Shown: positions 46,002 through 57,889, counted from the first letter of the stretch. The stretch is 64,000 bases of DNA from Hofstenia miamia (GCA_004352715.1 SCFE01000007.1:2895499-2959498), one strand, 5' to 3'. Notes: generated by a model from the sequence alone, not told the origin. Made by a program: numbers and translations.

Positions 46002-49000
46002 CTAAATATGAATTTATTTTACAAATAGTAGTGAAGTCTGTGAAAATTCAGAATGATATTTTCAATAGTAACTATCTTGTTACTAGTTACAATGATTAAA
46101 TCGTTTGAATTGCGCTATAATATTTGAGATTGACGTTTTAACACACTTCCAACTTTTCGCATGTTACCCGTCCACTTCGTGGATTGGACTTGATGAATAA
46201 TATGCCAAACAACTGCTAATGAAATTTCATATCAGATGGTGTATATATAAATAGTTACGTAGATATACACGTTTAAAGACACAACGTTTGCAGGGCCAGA
46301 TTAACGCGGAGGCCAGTGCCTCAGGGGCCATGCCTTTACTGCTCTCAAACTTAAAAATGCTTAATATTTGAAACTCGAAATAATAAAATTCCCTTGAATT
46401 ATCGAATCACCGCAAAATGAAAAGTTGGGTCGTTAATTTTGTGCTTGGGATTTATTATAATTATTCTTTGATAATCCCCTACAGTTTGTGTTTAAAATTA
46501 ATTGATTGTTACTAGGATTATCATGTTTTTTTTCAAAATTATATGTTGGTTTATGTTGGTTTCATATGTAAAAAGCGCATACAGTTTTCAAAAACTGTTT
46601 TTCTTTATCATTTCGGTAGTGGCAGATCAACTGCATATGAAATTTGATGGCAGTAGTTTATGGTAGTAACGTATAACATGCAATTATGGAAGCTTTAGAA
46701 GTAATTGATCTAGACAAGCGATCGCTGAATATGGCTAGCGAGGAATTTCTCTAGAATAATCCCTGCTCTCATTAACACTAGAACCCTGAAAATTCGATAA
46801 ATGCCGGAGGTGTTCAGAATTCTCGTCTAAAAGGTAAGTCTGAAAGATGTGAAAAACTTATTACAAGTAATGTTTTGCAATTTTCAAAAAATATTTAAGG
46901 CAAAAGGTTTAGAAAATTTTCACCTGATGCAGCTGCACAAATATGCCAGATAGATTTGAGTAGCATCTAGGGTTTCGCTGTCCGGTCCGGGCTTGGACCG
47001 AAATTTTCTGCCACTGTTCATTTCTGTGCTAACATAAATGCTGAACATAACAGCTAGTAGTATTAGTGGTCATATTTGAGGGTTGCAAGCGAATAGTATG
47101 TTATCAAATACTTTGCTAAAATTAGTTTTTTGATTAATCATATCATTAAAGTTGCAAAATTAATAAATGTCGTAGATTTTTCCCATTAGATGTCTCATTG
47201 TTCATGGCATGTAATATGAGATGTAAGAATAAAAGTGTTCAAATCTGACCACTTAGGTTTTTTAGTGTTTATGCTAATTCAAGGAAAATTAAATGATAAG
47301 TAATCACACACTTTCATAATTTCCTTGACAAAAGCTAATTAGTCCAAGATTGTGTCAACACGATTTTAAGCAAAGCACTTAATTAAAATATAATTGCAAA
47401 TATTACCTCGCACTAAACTAGACGCCTTACGTTGTTATTAATACGTATGAAGACGTATCTATCTCGTTCAAAGTCGTATTACATCAGTTTATATGAATAT
47501 AAGAAATAATTTTTTCGTTAATTTTTCATAATTCATGCAGTAGAGGGTTAATTTCCTTGACAAAACCTAATAAATCCCAGATTGTGTCAACACGATTTTA
47601 AACAAAGCACTTAATTAAAATGTAATTGCAAATATTCTAGACAATAATTTATGAGCAATACACAATTTGGTTTTAAAGGCTCCGTTACAAAATTACACAA
47701 AACTTACGGCAAAATGTTAGTGAACAACAATTTTCTATATGCGGCCTAGTCACGTATAATTCGGGAAAGATTAGATTCAATTATAAAAAGAACAGGAGTA
47801 TTCTGATATTTTGACTTCTGGTTTATACTTGTAGTGTACTGATATTCATGTATAAAGAGTTTAGATAGATGTACCATGTGCGTAAAAATGCAAACAACAG
47901 GTTTACTGAACTTTTATTGAGTTCTTTTCATCCCCCAATACGTTGCTTAGATATATATTAATATGTATATATTTAAAAAACTGGTGGGTCTGGAGTATGT
48001 CTGGTATATGCTTCGCAGTGAAAATGAGAGCTTATTTCCTTTAATACTTTTTGGAAATAAGTGGCGTTTGATAGCAAATATCAACCTATATATATATATA
48101 TATTTCACATGATTCATCCAAATCCAATAGGCCAATGGAATCTTGAATATTTCTGTTTTCAGCTTTTTCAAACTATCTTTCACACTTTGAATTTGTTTCC
48201 AAACAAAATTTACTAACATATTACTATGTAGTTTTTGCAAATTTTCTACTCTTTATGACCAAAGTTTCTTTTAATCATTTCTATTCCATTGCAAAGACTG
48301 AATTTTTTTTAAATATTTTGAAAATTTGTATTATTAAAGGTTCATAAGACTTACTTACTTGAGAAAATTCAAACAATATTAAAAATGGAAGTTATCCTTA
48401 AACTATAAGGAACTTATCATTACGTCATTTCAAAGCATAACTTTCCTTAATACATTTTTTATTATTTTAAATATTCAAATCAAATCTGTAATTTAGAGAG
48501 GTGTAACTAATTACTAATGCTAACTCAACATTGTGAAAAATATTGAAATGGGTTAAATTTGAGCAACTGTGTTATGTAACAATAGGAGTGAAAAAACGGT
48601 AATAAATAATTGATGGTCATACTTTGGTTTCAGTAAGGTCTGCAAGCTAGTCAATAGATATGCTGAAATAAAATTGTTTAACGACCCTAATTCCTTTTGC
48701 GACTTTTGAAAACCTTTGGTTTCCCTAAAAAAAATTAAACTCGTTGAACTCAGAAACTAATGAAAGTATTTGAAATCTGAAAACACCACAAGATAGAGAA
48801 TTTACTCGCCTTTTTTTGCTGTAATTCGCCACATTGCGCTGTTTCGTTCAGGTGCGCAAAGAATTTTTTTAGAATTAACAACAGACATTTTGTTCTTCAG
48901 AAATCTTAACATTGCACTACTCCAAATATATATTTTCATAGATAATTACTGCAGAATTACACCAGTAGCATTCAGGGTATTTTTTTATAATTGACAACAG

Positions 49001-49311
49001 AAATTTTGTGCAGCCTATTTGTACATTCCAGTGCTTCAGCAGTGTATGAACAACCAGACTAAATGTATTAGATCTTGCTGCAGGTATAGATCTTTATGAA
49101 TCGTTTTTAGTTATATTAAGTTTGTCTCGATAATCATGGTGGTAGTCCATCAAAATCACTGGTATATAGGCAACCCTTCAATTTTTTCCATTTTCTTCGA
49201 CAATGGTACTGATTCTTCTAAAGCTGGAAATCCTTTATTAGTTTTCAAAATGCATAAAATAATTCCAAAACATCAGATATTCTTTTACAAAATTAAAATT
49301 AAATTTGCTTA
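46002..49311 (-). other. U3 inferred first intron
   Basis: Contains block alpha (46610-46745), a possible piggyBac-like end (TTAACACTAGAACCC near 46774) without a partner, two similar AATTAAAAT.TAATTGCAAATATT segments about 240 bp apart (47380 and 47610), and the paralogous segments at 48060-48690 and 49060-49260. No zinc-finger frame seen. Confidence 0.4.
48060..49260. repeat. Paralogous first-intron segment of U3
   Basis: Counterpart of 14080-15100 in U1, interrupted by a dispersed repeat at about 48690-48860. A minus-strand frame at 47947-48240 (LKKLKTEIFKIPLAYW) is not conserved in U1, where stops interrupt it, so it is not called as a gene. Confidence 0.5.
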
Positions 49312-49423
49312 CGGGTTTCAGATTCCTGCGGTAAAGTAGAATATATTGAAACGCCTTTCCTCTGCAAAGTGTTAATTTTTCGTTTTTTTCTGGGAAATAA
49401 TACATAATTCACTATTGCGCAAT
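49312..49423 (-). promoter_or_regulatory. U3 putative first exon donor and promoter palindrome
   Basis: ATTGCGCAAT at 49414-49423. The donor CTGAAACCC|GTAAGC is at 49313/49312, almost the same as in U1. Bases beyond the palindrome (AATATTA and an AATG/AAATATT run) also match U4. The inferred first intron is about 3.3 kb. Confidence 0.48.
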
Positions 49424-49529
49424 ATTACAAAACAAAATGAAATATTGCACCACTATCAACTAATAATAATAATAGCTTTTCTTAGAATTTGTCGTGTTTC
49501 CCTAAATGTATCTAACAATTGATAACTCA

Positions 49530-49800
49530 CCATTTTTTCGTCAAGCCAAAAAAAATTAAATATTAAAAAACAAAATGAAAAATTGGACAAAAATCAACTA
49601 AAAATAATAATCATTTTTCTTATCGATACAAAGGAAATAATATATATATATACAGTATATATATAACCATTTTTTCGTCAAGCCAAAAAAAATTAAATGA
49701 TCTTAAATGTATTTAGTCATCAATCAAAAATTGAACAAAAAACTTAACTCCAGATATATCAATCATTTTGCTTATCAATGCAAAGGAAAAAATATATATA
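49530..49800. repeat. ~139-bp tandem duplication upstream of U3
   Basis: ACCATTTTTTCGTCAAGCC followed by AAAAAAATTAAAT occurs at 49531 and 49670. Each copy ends in TTGCTTATC/TTCTTATC..AAAGGAAA and then (TA)n. The same CTTATC..AAA word appears once upstream of U4. Confidence 0.6.
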
Positions 49801-49801
49801 T

Positions 49802-49983
49802 NNNNNNNNNNNNNNNNNNNNNNNNNNNNNNNNNNNNNNNNNNNNNNNNNNNNNNNNNNNNNNNNNNNNNNNNNNNNNNNNNNNNNNNNNNNNNNNNNNN
49901 NNNNNNNNNNNNNNNNNNNNNNNNNNNNNNNNNNNNNNNNNNNNNNNNNNNNNNNNNNNNNNNNNNNNNNNNNNNNNNNNNNN
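49802..49983. other. Assembly gap (182 N) within (TA)n, upstream of U3
   Basis: TA repeats on both sides, continuing to about 50047. Confidence 0.95.
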
Positions 49984-50016
<33 letters not shown>

Positions 50017-50115
50017 GTCTATGTATATATATATATATATATATATAAATATATATGTCTATGTAATTTAAATCGTTCCTTCTAAATACTATCATATATT
50101 CAACACAAATAAAAT

Positions 50116-50125
50116 TTTGCGCAAT
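50116..50125. promoter_or_regulatory. Distal C/EBP-like half palindrome upstream of U3
   Basis: TTTGCGCAAT, a one-base variant of the palindrome, about 0.7 kb upstream of the proximal U3 site. A further TTTGCGCATAA stands at about 50160. The flanking GTGAATTATTTTGAAA resembles the U4 distal site. Confidence 0.3.
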
Positions 50126-50439
50126 TCGTGAATTATTTTGAAACTGTAAAATGTCACAAACACAATTTGCGCATAAATTAAGTAATATTTCGCAATTGTA
50201 TGAAAATATATTTATGCTGTTCCCGAATTTCTTAACTATTTGAAAGAAATATTCACTTTTTAGTGCTTGGATTAAGAAGAACTTTTCTTCAATCGTATTT
50301 GTTTGGCTTTGTTTAGCTCGAATTTTTCAACACTTTTAATATATATATAGTATCAATGCCGTAGCCGGGTTCTGTAAGTAAGGGATGATTAATCACTTCG
50401 TGGGGTTGCTACTACGTGTGGTTTTCATCCAAGTATGGT

Positions 50440-50640
50440 AAAGAATATCACAGCACTACATACATGTGTAAGGATATATGAGAATAAATCAGTCTAGGAC
50501 GTGTACAGTACTCATTTAACAACAGTTGCTTAGCTAGGAAAAGTTGACGAATGTGTGTTTTGATATTTTGAAAAATATTTTTATATTTGTGAAACATTAA
50601 ATTAATTCATAAACCCATGCGCAGGTCTTCCCATTTTACT
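50440..50640. repeat. Paralogous 5' flank of U3
   Basis: Counterpart of 23470-23640. It marks the furthest upstream U1/U3 similarity that I can see. Confidence 0.5.
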
Positions 50641-50754
50641 GTTAACAGCTAAAGAAGCGGTTAGCAGCAAACAGCAATCCCTTTGTTGTTAACAGCTTCG
50701 ATATGTTCTTACTTAGGTCCTAGATTGAATCAATAAAAAACTTATAGATAGGCT

Positions 50755-50925
50755 CTGACATTGCATGAATATAATTAGGGGCATACACCTGGTTTTTTTT
50801 ACGGTTTTTATCATGCGAAAATATTTAAAAAAATAGACTCTAAAAATACATTTCCTGACTTAGTTTTAAAATTTTTTATTGTTTTTGCCTAACATTTTTT
50901 GATTTAACCAATCAAAATAAGTTTT
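50755..50925. repeat. Relic related to the MITE at 63543
   Basis: Shares AATATTTAAAAAAATAGACTC/CCTAAAAAAT and TTGAT..AACCAATCAAAAT-like words with 63610-63720. Its ends are eroded (GGGGCATACACCTGG). Confidence 0.35.
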
Positions 50926-52100
50926 GGGTGACTCTTTTGGGACAAGCTGCGAACAAGTTTGAAAACAGTTCGCTTTAGTTCCATTGGTTAAAAACTTCGC
51001 CAAATTAATTTACCAATTCATTTTTATATAGTATTTATGTAGTTTGTTAGAATAGGTAGATTATGTCATGTCAATGGAAAAAAACGTTTCTTTAACATCA
51101 ACAGGTTACTGTGTTCATTGTTTAGTTACAGTGGAGGTGAAGGTGTCAACCCCTCTTAGGTATTAAAAATCCCCTCTAATACTCAGTGCTTTGTAAATGT
51201 TTTGAAAATTTTGCCAAAGGAAAAGTAGAATTTGATAAAGAGCGAGACATGACTACATGACAGTTAAATTTGCAAACACAACACAATGGTGAAATGAATC
51301 ACGAGAAAGAATGAATATTAATGAGAATCCAAATATATAATGTAGTTGATGCGTGCAATCACTCTCTATCAGTGGTGCTTGTTGACTACTTGGGGCTTTC
51401 AATATCTCTATCAATGATTACAGCGCTGGTTTAATTCTACTGCGTCTTTAATGGGCTGTTGAGAGGATTGAAAGACATTCATTGTTTGAAACGTTAACCT
51501 CTCACCCCTAGGTGTTATGACCGATGACATAAAACCACTGCATGCAAAATTTCATGGCGATTCGACTTTTTCTTCTGGTGCATCAACACCCCTAAAAATC
51601 ATTGAATTTTTTTAAATTATCCTTTTTATACTACTTATTTTATACTACTTCTATTTGATATGTGGGTTATATGATATTTAATTGAAGCAGCACAGTTATA
51701 GTAAATGATGAAAAACATCATATAGTGTGAAATTGACTAGAATCATAGAGTAGCAATATAAGTAAGTGTAGAATGTCACTGAATAATTATATTGCATTAT
51801 TAAGTAGTTTTACATCAAAAGAATTCCATGTGTTACATGTATTTCCACAAGTTGCCACTCCACCCAGATTCAATTTTAATACTCTAGGATTTCAACTAAC
51901 CAAATCATCTCTTAAAGTGAAACAAATCTGTGGTCTATTAAGCTTGCAAATGGAAACAAGTCACTTAATTGTTTGGACAACTGTCGATATTTGAGCATCT
52001 GGGAATTGATGACGATGTGATTCGATAGCATGGAAAAAGTACTGATGTTGGTCTTCGTCCTTTGTCAGAATCGGAATGTATTCCTGCATCAAAGATGCAC

Positions 52101-52472
52101 TTAGCTCAGCAAATTAATTTGCACTTTGAGGGATGTCACTTTATCCATCGCTTGCAGGTAATCGTCTCTCTCGTTCCAAGTTACTGAATCTACTATAAAA
52201 AATCTAGTTAACGAATCAATAAATGCAAAAAAAACATCGAGTGTGACGAAAGTTGAAATGTCTCTAGACGAAAGGCTGCGTATGTCAAGGCACAATCTTT
52301 TTGCAGGTTGAAGACTTCCAGCTGTCCGAAGAGCTATTATCATCGCTCTTTTGTTATTAACATCAATTGATTTTTCAAAAAATGCCAACCCTACCAACTC
52401 TTCCACTAAATGACGACTCAAGAATTTCAGATCATTTGCTGGAGCAGATGCTGGGTTTGATGAAGTATACAT
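52101..52472 (-). CDS. Unrecognised open frame, 123 codons
   Basis: The frame reads DLKFLSRHLVEELVGLAFFE, KRAMIIALR, PAKRLCLDIRSLSSRDIST and TWNERDDYLQAMDKV. The amphipathic helical text and balanced codon use look more protein-like than most AT-rich frames here. The (TA)n/N gap at 52478-52698 cuts it off upstream, so its start is unknown. It might be the end of a transposon-encoded accessory protein; I cannot name the family. A plus-strand frame at 51773-51994 overlaps nothing and is weaker. Confidence 0.3.
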   Translation of the reverse strand: MYTSSNPASAPANDLKFLSRHLVEELVGLAFFEKSIDVNNKRAMIIALRTAGSLQPAKRLCLDIRSLSSRDISTFVTLDVFFAFIDSLTRFFIVDSVTWNERDDYLQAMDKVTSLKVQINLLS

Positions 52473-52493
52473 ACATACATATATATATATATA

Positions 52494-52672
52494 NNNNNNN
52501 NNNNNNNNNNNNNNNNNNNNNNNNNNNNNNNNNNNNNNNNNNNNNNNNNNNNNNNNNNNNNNNNNNNNNNNNNNNNNNNNNNNNNNNNNNNNNNNNNNNN
52601 NNNNNNNNNNNNNNNNNNNNNNNNNNNNNNNNNNNNNNNNNNNNNNNNNNNNNNNNNNNNNNNNNNNNNNNN
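52494..52672. other. Assembly gap (179 N) within (TA)n
   Basis: TA repeats on both sides (52478-52493 and 52673-52698), at the 3' end of the antisense LINE. Confidence 0.95.
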
Positions 52673-52719
52673 TATATATATATATATATATATATATATG
52701 AAGTCACTAGATACCTTAG

Positions 52720-54110
52720 TATTTGTTGTAAATTCAAAATATTCTTTAATCCATGTTGTAAGTAATGCTGCATCTGATTTGCATGATTTGGATGATTCCA
52801 TAATTTGTTTTAACAAGGGCTCTTCTTGATTTGATACAGATTTAAAACAATTTAAATCAAATTTTATAGTATTGATTTTATGATTGATTTCTAATGGTGG
52901 ACAATGTGTAATTATTTCTAAAGCATCTTTTTTAGGTTTGGATTTTGCACCAATTGCTGTTTTCATTACTTCATATTGGAGTTTACTTAATTTCTTAGTA
53001 TATTTATGTAACCAGATTATGCTAGCATATTTATAGATTGGAGCTACAATTGTTTCAAATAACTTCAAAATTGTATTAGCTTGTAATCCCCATTGAGCGC
53101 AACATCTTTCCTTTATAAAATGCCCAGGCATTTTTAGCACGAATTACTACTTTGTTTGTTTGCAACTTAAATTTTAATTTTGAATCTAACTAAATACCAA
53201 GAATTTTCGCAGATCAGGAATATTTACAAATTTCTGAATTGATTGCAATATTAAATATTTAATCTAATTCTTCAGAAGTTACATTAGTAGGTACAAATTC
53301 TGTTTTTTCTGTATGAACTTCTTATCTCCATTTTGTGCACTATGCATCAATTTCATTACAATCAAGCTGTAGTCTTTGATATGCTAAATGTATATTTGAA
53401 GCGGATTGTAAAATTGTACCGTCATCGGCATGTTTATGTGATGGAGGATATAATTTATCAAAAATATCATTGATGTATTAAAATATATAGCAATTGAGAC
53501 AAAACAGAACCTTGTGGCAATCCAATTCTTACGTTTTTTTGTATCCGTCTATATGTAGATGTACTTTCTTTGAGAATAAAAAGTCTTTTATTATATAAAA
53601 AATTTTGCATTAACCCCAACCAACTTAGATTTATAAAATTATCTCTTTAGCCATACTGTATCAAATGGTTTTTCAAAGTCAATTGCCATTAATAAAGTAC
53701 TTTTTTCTCTAGCATTGCTGATTGAACAGCCAAATTCAATCTATAAAGATATTTTGAAGTATTGCGATGCTTGCGAGAACCTTCTTCAGTATTATCTTTA
53801 TTTAGAATATTCTTCAGAGCAACTTTCATTCTAAAATCCAAAATTCTTTCAAATAACTTACTAATATAACTGGTTAGTCAAAGGTGTACGTGATGCAGGC
53901 TCTGCATGACTAGTTTTACCAGATTTTCATATAAAGATTAACGCTTCCTTCGTTCCAAATACATTTGGCTTCTTCAAGGCAACTGTTATATAGATGCAAT
54001 ATTGCTGCTTTTGCGCAAAAACCTACATTTTTAGCATAAGAGGATGTATACCATCCGAATCAAAACTTTTACATTGGTACACTAAACATTTACAATGTTT
54101 TTCGTCAAAT
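52720..54110 (-). pseudogene. LINE reverse transcriptase, Jockey/I type
   Basis: From upstream: DSDGIHPLMLK, GKTSHAEPASRTPLT-like, YLKEFWILE / KLFERILDFRMK, DFEKPFDTVWLKR (first catalytic-Asp block), GLPQGSVLSQLLYIL, and HADDGTI in place of YADD. Then the 53140-52720 frame with MLKMPGHFIKERCCAQWGLQ, IVAPIYKYASIIWLHKY and KTAIGAKSKPKKDALEI, the RT C-terminal region. Tyr to His in the YADD box and several frameshifts make it inactive. Confidence 0.75.
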
Positions 54111-54483
54111 TTTCAATTCATTAATTGCTTGCCAATATTGCGGCGTCTTGATGAGCAATGCTTCAAAGTGTGTTTGCATCTATTCCAAAATAATGTAGGT
54201 CTAGATCAGAGATTGTCGACCCATGGGGATGGGTGGGGTGGGGCAGGTCGGGCGGGTAGGGTGCAAGTTTTATCTAAAGTAGATACCTATGGAGCAAAAG
54301 TATGGCAAAAACATTTTTTAGTTAAAAAAAGAGTAAGAGATTGTCAATTTAAAATATTTTAAAAATTATGCATTTCTTACATCAAAGTTCCCTGCTTAAA
54401 AAAATTGAATTTCTTAGAAATTTAATGGCATTTTGAAAAGCTAATTACCATACATTTTTAGCTATTTGTGAAATTTGACTCTC

Positions 54484-54585
54484 TTCAATGATATCAGTAT
54501 CAAGAAGATCATTTCGATCCGATTTGTAGTCAATAGCTTGCAATTGAGAGGAGGAAATGATCTTCTTGACACTGATATCATTGAA
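54484..54585. repeat. Hairpin, 32-bp arms
   Basis: TTCAATGATATCAGTATCAA and following bases (54484-54515) are the reverse complement of 54554-54585 with one mismatch, around a 38-base loop. It lies between the LINE RT and endonuclease pieces. Confidence 0.75.
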
Positions 54586-55199
54586 AAGTATTACATAAAA
54601 TATTAGCTTTATAAAAAGCTTTATAGAGTTAAAGTTAAATTTCATTTTGCTATGAATAATGTTATTGATATGCATCGGCATCAGGTTTGTTATTAGGTTC
54701 GTATTTGTAGCAAGAGTAGAGATGACATTTAGCAATAAAGATCCACAATATTTAACATTGGTGGTGTGGTGTAGTGCAATGAAAATTATCATAGAACAAA
54801 CATTTTTGCCGATTGTTTTCATATAATATTTTATTATGTGGTGAAGATCGCAGTCAAAAAGCAATTTTTGATTTTCGCAGAATCTTAGACAGTATTGTTA
54901 ATTTATTCTTCCAAAAAGTTTTACTATGTTTCGAAATTTTCTTTTTTGGACTCATATTTTTGCTTATTGTGACGATTATATTCTTAATGCATGACCATTG
55001 TCCAGTGCAGTTATTTATTTTTAATTCAGAAAAAAATTTCTTCAATGTAATGTTCAAGATCAGCTTTCCGTGCCGGTTAATCGACTTTTGATAAATCTAA
55101 CTGTTCAATTACTTTAGGTTCATTCATTACAAATTCAAAAATTGTCCATACTGGATAATTCTCCTTTATAAGAGCTCCAGAAAAACGTTCAGCATCTTT

Positions 55200-55732
55200 A
55201 TCCACATATTAAGTCGTTAGATGTCTATTAATTTCATTTGACACTATTGCTAAGTCAATTACACTCTTACCATTAAATGCTTCAAGTGTGTATTCGCCCT
55301 GATTAAGTATCATTATCGGTATATTTAATAAGTGATTGAAAATGATATCTCCTGCATAATTTTTGCAATCATCACCCCCAAAGATTAGCATATCAATTCC
55401 TAATTATATTGGTAGTGATATATCAAGTTGCTTAGTAACAGTTTAACTCTTACTTTATCATTAGGAGAAATGTATATTGAACAGACAGATATGTATTATT
55501 GCTTAAACTTTCTAATTAGGCAGTCAATACCAGAAACCTCCATTTCTGTATAATGATAGGAAAAGAAATTTAATTTAACTAATAATGCATATCCACCTAT
55601 ATTTCCATTTGAAACAGAATTGTATATTGTATAATCCATAAAATCAGAACTATTCACAAATTTCTTGTTTTCGTTCAAGACAACAATATCTAGTGCTGTA
55701 TCACAAACTTGATTTAACAGATAAACCTGCAA
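55200..55732 (-). pseudogene. LINE endonuclease pieces
   Basis: 55732-55496 reads DTALDIVVLNENKKF and NGNIGGYALLVK, like the N-half of an AP-type LINE endonuclease (the usual ETW motif appears as LNE). 55391-55209 reads IFGGDDCKNYAGDI and GKSVIDLAIVSNEI, like the GDFN and LDLxxxS segments (D/N motif altered). A frameshift separates the two. Confidence 0.6.
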
Positions 55733-55799
55733 TATTAATTTAGAAAATTTAACTTATTGACGTTTATTATTGTATTTTTTGTTATACTACACTGTGCAC

Positions 55800-56502
55800 G
55801 GGAATTTTCTTCAATTGACCATTTTTTTCAACTTGCTTTAGATATGCTAAGCAATTTTTGGAGCTTGCAGAATAGTCTTTTCCACAATTTTGACATTTAG
55901 ATTGATTTTCCTTGTTTGAACATTCTCTAAAATTATGAGGACCACAACAATGAGAACATTTCTTTTCATTTTTACTAAATTTTGATACATGTCCTAAGGA
56001 CTGACAATTATAGCAACGAATTATATTAATTTGACGAGAGTTAAATGTATCAACACCCCAATATAAATTATCAATAAAAACTCCTGTATTAATTAGTTGA
56101 TAAGCAGTTCTGACATCCTTGCAATCTAATTTTATTGTGTTAAGTTGTTCACCATTTGACTTTACAAAGCGTGTAACCTTATGGAGGGTTAATAATGCAA
56201 TTTGCTCATCTTTGGGTATGTCTCTAATTTAATGCGGCAGAATGTACATTTTCTGCTTTTAGCCCTCGGACTGTGGAACCAGGTCAAAAACAATTACTAT
56301 TCCAAACATTTATTACTTCTTCATTTCTATCAGTAAATTGTAAGTGAATTCCTCTCCTAGATAGTGGATATGCATAAGATAACTTCTTTTTAAAATAATA
56401 TTTACTAAATTTCTGTTTAATTTTTATACTATTTTTGGTCTCAGAACTATTTATTTTTTCAACAATTACCATGGTGTCTAAATCGGTCAAACTTTTTGAC
56501 AC
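55800..56502 (-). pseudogene. LINE ORF1 with three CCHC-type knuckles
   Basis: MSKSLTDLDTMVIVEKINSS at 56502 starts a frame to 56284. After frameshifts, the 56030-55800 part shows CYNCQSLGHVSKF, CSHCCGPHNFREC and CQNCGKDYSASSKNC, three gag-type zinc knuckles that bind nucleic acid in LINE ORF1 proteins. A second copy of the MSKSLTDFNAIVIVYKINSS start lies at 57064 beyond the N gap. Confidence 0.7.
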
Positions 56503-56619
56503 AATTCAAAAAAAAACCTCAAAATAAAAAGCAAAAATAACATGGTAATTTGTAATTGTAATGAACACAAGCTTACAAAATGACACAAATGAAGCATTCA
56601 ATAAATAACAATACTGTTG

Positions 56620-56653
<34 letters not shown>

Positions 56654-56957
56654 NNNNNNNNNNNNNNNNNNNNNNNNNNNNNNNNNNNNNNNNNNNNNNN
56701 NNNNNNNNNNNNNNNNNNNNNNNNNNNNNNNNNNNNNNNNNNNNNNNNNNNNNNNNNNNNNNNNNNNNNNNNNNNNNNNNNNNNNNNNNNNNNNNNNNNN
56801 NNNNNNNNNNNNNNNNNNNNNNNNNNNNNNNNNNNNNNNNNNNNNNNNNNNNNNNNNNNNNNNNNNNNNNNNNNNNNNNNNNNNNNNNNNNNNNNNNNNN
56901 NNNNNNNNNNNNNNNNNNNNNNNNNNNNNNNNNNNNNNNNNNNNNNNNNNNNNNNNN
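56654..56957. other. Assembly gap (304 N) within (TA)n in LINE ORF1
   Basis: TA repeats on both sides (56624-56653 and 56958-56970). The LINE ORF1 start is present on each side. Confidence 0.95.
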
Positions 56958-57275
56958 TATATATATATATATTTCTGTTTAATTTTTATACTATTTTTGG
57001 TCTCAGAACTATTTATTTTGTAAACAATTACAATGGCGTTAAAATCGGTCAAACTTTTTGACACAATTGTGGAATGGGAATTTTTAAGTACAGATGCCTT
57101 TTCTGCATAGGAATCTTAATCATGCTGAAAATTTTCAATAGAGTTTTCAATTTCATCTCTAATTTATTGCATTTATAGTTGGGTCAACAGGACTTACTAT
57201 TCCTGCAATGTTCTTTTGTAAATTTAAAATTATACGTTTTTTTCATTAATGAATATTAAAGGGTCTTTGCTTCTT

Positions 57276-57548
57276 CTACAAATGTAGCCACTGTTTCGTC
57301 GTTGAATAAACAGTTAGGTTTATACGGTGAATAGTTATCAGGAAACGAAGCTGTATTATTTTCAAATTATATAATAAAGTTAAATTAATAATAACGTTCA
57401 TATTAATAAAGGAAGCATGAAAATTTGTATTACATAAAACACAGTTGACATAATTGGAAAGTCTATCACACAATTTCTCACAACATTTGCATGTATCATA
57501 TTTCTTAGCTTCTTTTTCTTGTTGAACAAAGCCCTTCTTGTGAGACAT
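57276..57548 (-). pseudogene. LINE ORF1 N-terminus with PHD-like zinc finger
   Basis: MSHKKGFVQQEKEAKKYDTC begins the frame. The Cys/His pattern CKCC, then NYVNCVLCNTNFHASF follows C-x2-C ... C-x2-C-x4-H, as in PHD-type fingers found at the start of ORF1 in some CR1/Jockey-group LINEs. The frame then degrades. It is identified by its place upstream of the zinc knuckles, endonuclease and RT. Confidence 0.6.
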
Positions 57549-57889
57549 TTGTGGATAATTGTACTTTAATAAAAGATACTCACTAATATAATTTTATATT
57601 AGAGAATAACTGCACAAATATTTTTAATTAGCTATAAAATTCCAACCAAAAATTTAGGATATTTTGAATCGAATAATTATCTATTAATTCTTGTAGATTT
57701 CTTCACTCATATTTATCTTATTGAAGTGAGATGTTATTTGGAAATATTACTTGTTACTCACTAGAAGTGTTTCTAAATTTTGCCTCTAATGGGCAATTAA
57801 ATTTACTAATTCACAACATTTATTAGTTCAAATGTAATGAATAAAATATTGTCTCTACAACCGTTTTGTAATTATTACTTAGTGGTAAA

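Larger units (their letters stand above)
52720..57550 (-). mobile_element. Jockey/I-type LINE with zinc-finger ORF1 (antisense, broken)
   Basis: Minus-strand order: PHD-like finger ORF1 start (57548-57276), an ORF1 segment present twice (57064-56965 and 56502-56284), three zinc knuckles (56030-55800), endonuclease pieces (55732-55200), an endonuclease-RT linker (55057-54854), RT (about 54080-53140) and the RT C-terminal domain (53140-52720). Gaps at 56654-56957 and 52494-52672 fall in (TA)n tracts. Frameshifts throughout; an old copy. Confidence 0.78.

Noticed and set aside
46774-46830. Second piggyBac end (TTAACACTAGAACCC) matching the 16334 element
   Set aside because: Only one end is visible and similarity fades after about 15 bases; mentioned only within the U3 intron.
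47947-48240. 97-codon minus frame as a possible upstream TRAF-like exon of U3
   Set aside because: The aligned U1 sequence at 14080-14360 has stops in that frame, so it is better explained as shared intron.
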